From: Bradyrhizobium sp. WBOS07
Lineage (GTDB): Bacteria; Pseudomonadota; Alphaproteobacteria; Rhizobiales; Xanthobacteraceae
Length of the DNA: 64,000 nt
NCBI RefSeq assembly: GCF_024585165.1
Contig: NZ_CP029008.1
Span: 4,216,001-4,280,000, forward strand
Reading direction: 5' to 3'
Positions 61,953-64,000 of this stretch are shown here, piece by piece (the first letter of the stretch is position 1; each line of letters begins with the position of its first letter). Under the pieces are notes generated by a model. That model made no database searches and was not told the DNA's origin. It saw only the letters and a list, made by a program, of their open reading frames with translations. A program made the position numbers and the translations under genes.

Positions 61953-62084
61953 GTGTCCCGGACGCGCTGCAGCGTGCAACGCTGCTGCGCAGAGCCGGGA
62001 CCCAAGGCAACATAGGAACGCTGTGATATGGGCCCCGGCTCTGCAGCGCACCGCGAAGACGCGCTGCGCCGCGTCCGGGGCACG
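61953..62084. repeat. Intergenic palindromic repeat, family A (copy 2)
   Basis: GTGTCCCGGACGCGCTGCAG at the left faces GCGCTGCGCCGCGTCCGGGG at the right; internal AGAGCCGGGACCC faces GGCCCCGGCTCTG. Same family as the copy at 1206-1308. It lies between convergent-neutral genes on the plus strand. Confidence 0.8.
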
Positions 62085-62168
62085 GACGTATCGTCCAGCG
62101 ACAAGGAACCGCCCCTCCATTCGCCCGTTAGCCCTTCGACACCTGCAACATGCGCAGAGCATCGAGCC

Positions 62169-62378
62169 ATGTCGGATGCCTACGATTATTTTCGCGCGCA
62201 CGCGATCGCCGCCCTGCGCAAGGCGCGGGCGCTGCCGCCTGGGCGATCGAAGCAGAAGCAGCGCACGGTGGCGCGGGTCTATCACCTGCTGTCCAGGGAG
62301 GCCGCTCTGGCGCCGAACATCCAACACCTCGACGATTTTCGCACGGCACGGCAGCTCGAGCGGCAGATTGGCCACTGA
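62169..62378 (+). CDS. Hypothetical protein, 69 aa
   Basis: Unrecognised. ATG 62169 gives MSDAYDYFRAHAIAALRKAR, then LPPGRSKQKQRTVARVYHLL and NIQHLDDFRTARQLERQIGH. Helical and basic. A short protein of this pattern is common in Bradyrhizobium in my memory, without a known role. It follows the repeat and precedes the sorbosone dehydrogenase by 142 bases. Confidence 0.65.
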   Translation: MSDAYDYFRAHAIAALRKARALPPGRSKQKQRTVARVYHLLSREAALAPNIQHLDDFRTARQLERQIGH

Positions 62379-62520
62379 TCTCCGGGCACGACTCCCCGAC
62401 GCTTCTCCCATGCAAATTCGATCGGCTGCCATTCCGCGGGATTAGGCCCCGGCGGCAGGCCGCACCGGTTGACGTCTGCCGCGCCAGCCAGTTGGATGCG
62501 CGCGCAAACAGGGGCTCCTC

Positions 62521-63825
62521 ATGACCTTCTCCAGCATCTTCGCGCAGTTCGTCGCGATCATCGGCGGCGTGGCGCTGCAATGGCGCAAGATGACGGGCAC
62601 CGAGCCCGCGCCGGCTTGGGGAGGGACCCCCGCCATTCCGGAAGCGAAGCCGCAAGGCGCGATCCCGACCTTGAAGATGCCGACCGCGCGCGGCTGGAGC
62701 GAGGGCCAGAAGCCGACCGTTGCTCCCGGACTCAAGGTCAATGCGTTCGCGACCGGGCTCGACCATCCGCGCTGGATCGAGGTGCTGCCGAACGGCGACG
62801 TGCTGATCGCGGAAGCGACCCAGATCGCAGGCGCCCCCCGCAGCGTGTTCCACTATGCGATGCAGGCGACGATGCGCCGCGCCGCCGCGCTTGGCGTGTC
62901 CGCCGACCGCATCACGCTCTTGCGCGACAAGGACGGCGACGGCGTCGCCGAACACCGCGGCGCCTTCATGGAGAACCTCAGCCAGCCCTTCGGCATGGCG
63001 CTGGTCGGCGACACCTTCTATGTCGGCAACACCGACGGCGTGATGGCGTTTCCCTATGTCGCGGGCGCCGACCGCATCACCGCGCCGGGCAGAAGGCTCA
63101 CGACCTTCAAGCCGGGCGGACACTGGACGCGCAGCCTGCTCGCCAGTCCCGACGGCAAGAAGCTCTATGCCGGCGTCGGCTCGCTCAGCAACATCGCCGA
63201 GATGGGCATGGAGGTCGAGGAAGGTCGTGCCGCGGTGTACGAGCTCGACCTCGTCGCCGGCACGCACCGCATCTTCGGCGCGGGCCTGCGCAATCCCGTG
63301 GGCCTTGCCTGGGAGCCGAGCACGAACGTGCTCTGGACCGTCGTCAACGAGCGCGACGGGCTCGGCGACGAGACGCCGCCGGATTATCTCACCTCGGTGC
63401 GCGACGGCGGCTTCTACGGCTGGCCCTATTGCTATTGGGGCAAGACGGTGGACGACCGCGTGCCGCAGGATCCGGCGATGGTCGCCAAGGCGCTTCAGCC
63501 GGACTACGCGCTTGGCGGCCACACCGCCTCGCTCGGCCTGTGCTGGATGCCCGCAGGAACCCTGCCCGGCTTCGGCGACGGCATGGTGATCGGCCAGCAC
63601 GGCTCGTGGAATCGCAGCAAGCTGTCCGGCTACAAGCTGGTGTTCGTCCCGTTCGAGAACGGAAAGCCGTCCGGTCCCGGTCGCGACATCCTGTCGGGCT
63701 TCCTGTCACCCGACGAGAAGGAATCCTATGGCCGCCCGGTCGGCGTTGCGATCGGCCCCGACAAGACGTCGCTGCTGATGGCCGACGACGTCGGCAACGT
63801 GATCTGGCGTGTGACGGGGGCGTAG
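62521..63825 (+). CDS. Sorbosone dehydrogenase family protein (PQQ-type six-bladed propeller)
   Basis: A 434-residue protein. A short hydrophobic N terminus (SIFAQFVAIIGGVALQW) leads to a GSDH/sorbosone-dehydrogenase propeller: NAFATGLDHPRWIEVLPNGD, then FMENLSQPFGMALVGDTFYV, YAGVGSLSNIAEMGMEVEEG and GLRNPVGLAWEPSTNVLWTV, with GFYGWPYCYWGKTVDDRVPQ near the active site and IGQHGSWNRSKLSGYKLVFV. It probably oxidises an aldose with PQQ in the periplasm. Confidence 0.9.
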   Translation: MTFSSIFAQFVAIIGGVALQWRKMTGTEPAPAWGGTPAIPEAKPQGAIPTLKMPTARGWSEGQKPTVAPGLKVNAFATGLDHPRWIEVLPNGDVLIAEATQIAGAPRSVFHYAMQATMRRAAALGVSADRITLLRDKDGDGVAEHRGAFMENLSQPFGMALVGDTFYVGNTDGVMAFPYVAGADRITAPGRRLTTFKPGGHWTRSLLASPDGKKLYAGVGSLSNIAEMGMEVEEGRAAVYELDLVAGTHRIFGAGLRNPVGLAWEPSTNVLWTVVNERDGLGDETPPDYLTSVRDGGFYGWPYCYWGKTVDDRVPQDPAMVAKALQPDYALGGHTASLGLCWMPAGTLPGFGDGMVIGQHGSWNRSKLSGYKLVFVPFENGKPSGPGRDILSGFLSPDEKESYGRPVGVAIGPDKTSLLMADDVGNVIWRVTGA

Positions 63826-63829
63826 GAGC

Positions 63830-64000
63830 TCACGTCCCCACGCACAGCGTGGCGCGCTGCTTGCGCAGCAGCGCAATCACCGAAAGCGCAGTGATCAGGC
63901 CGGTCTTGGGATTCTCCGACGGGATATTCTCGATGCCCATCGAGAACCGCGCCGAATCCGCCTCGACCTCGATGCGGTGAACGTTGCGCGTCACGGTCGG
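63830..64000 (-). CDS. nadX: C-terminal end of aspartate dehydrogenase
   Basis: Only the last 56 codons are in the window, ending at TGA 63832-63830. They read TVTRNVHRIEVEADSARFSM, then GIENIPSENPKTGLITALSV and end LLRKQRATLCVGT. N-x-H-x-I-E, the NPKT motif and the VGT terminus are the signature of L-aspartate dehydrogenase, which makes iminoaspartate for NAD synthesis. It converges with the sorbosone dehydrogenase. Confidence 0.88.
   Translation of the reverse strand, partial: PTVTRNVHRIEVEADSARFSMGIENIPSENPKTGLITALSVIALLRKQRATLCVGT

Overview
The window looks like a chromosomal stretch of a slow-growing rhizobial alphaproteobacterium, most likely Bradyrhizobium or a close relative such as Rhodopseudomonas. 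The reasons are the very high GC content, protein families that look typical of the genus, a circularly permuted two-piece tmRNA gene with the tag ANDNFAPVAQAA, and several intergenic palindromic repeats of the kind scattered through Bradyrhizobium genomes. I see no insertion sequence, prophage, tRNA, rRNA or CRISPR array. The genus call is from recognition, not from a search.

Layout, left to right. 0-7.3 kb: the tail of a membrane protein, an SDR oxidoreductase, then a leftward branched-chain amino acid cluster (ilvB, ilvN, a methyltransferase, two amino-acid or drug exporters, ilvC). Ahead of it lies a complete attenuator: promoter, a 21-codon leader peptide rich in Ile/Leu/Val, an alternative hairpin and an intrinsic terminator. 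7.4-15.3 kb: miaA and serB (divergent), then leftward genes for periplasmic protease DegP, a DUF2065 protein, the FtsH modulators HflC/HflK and the folate/thymidylate group folA-GNAT-thyA. 15.4-20.1 kb: a tripartite tricarboxylate transporter operon and a pair of half-size chromate transporters. 20.2-25.8 kb: the tmRNA gene ssrA, directly followed by its proteolytic adaptor sspB, then fumC, two small regulators and feoAB.

26.3-31 kb: a KaiC-like double ATPase translationally coupled to a hybrid histidine kinase, then a DUF2336 gene. 31.3-37.3 kb: a large AsmA protein and a cytochrome P450 divergent from a TetR regulator, with a perfect 12-bp-arm palindrome between them. 37.4-40.4 kb: an island of very small genes, including an S21 paralog with a TTG start and a cold-shock gene. 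40.5-47 kb: two cyclic-di-GMP proteins flanking an MFS transporter; the first carries an amber codon inside its EAL domain. 47.3-55.2 kb: an orphan periplasmic binding protein, an unusual 2-hydroxyacid dehydrogenase, a caspase-like protein, a His/Gly-rich LTXXQ protein, an FAD-linked oxidase, a thioesterase and a DUF1328 micro-gene. 55.4-64 kb: a UvrD-type helicase carrying an in-frame palindromic repeat, an orphan HicB, a Cys-rich protein and an OmpA protein, an Mpo1-like protein, a sugar epimerase, an isoprenylcysteine methyltransferase, a sorbosone-type dehydrogenase and the end of an aspartate dehydrogenase gene.

Most of the window is core metabolism and cell-envelope or stress upkeep. 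The most noteworthy points are the ilv attenuator, the ssrA-sspB linkage, the KaiC/kinase pair, the repeat domesticated inside the helicase and the nonsense codon in the GGDEF/EAL gene.
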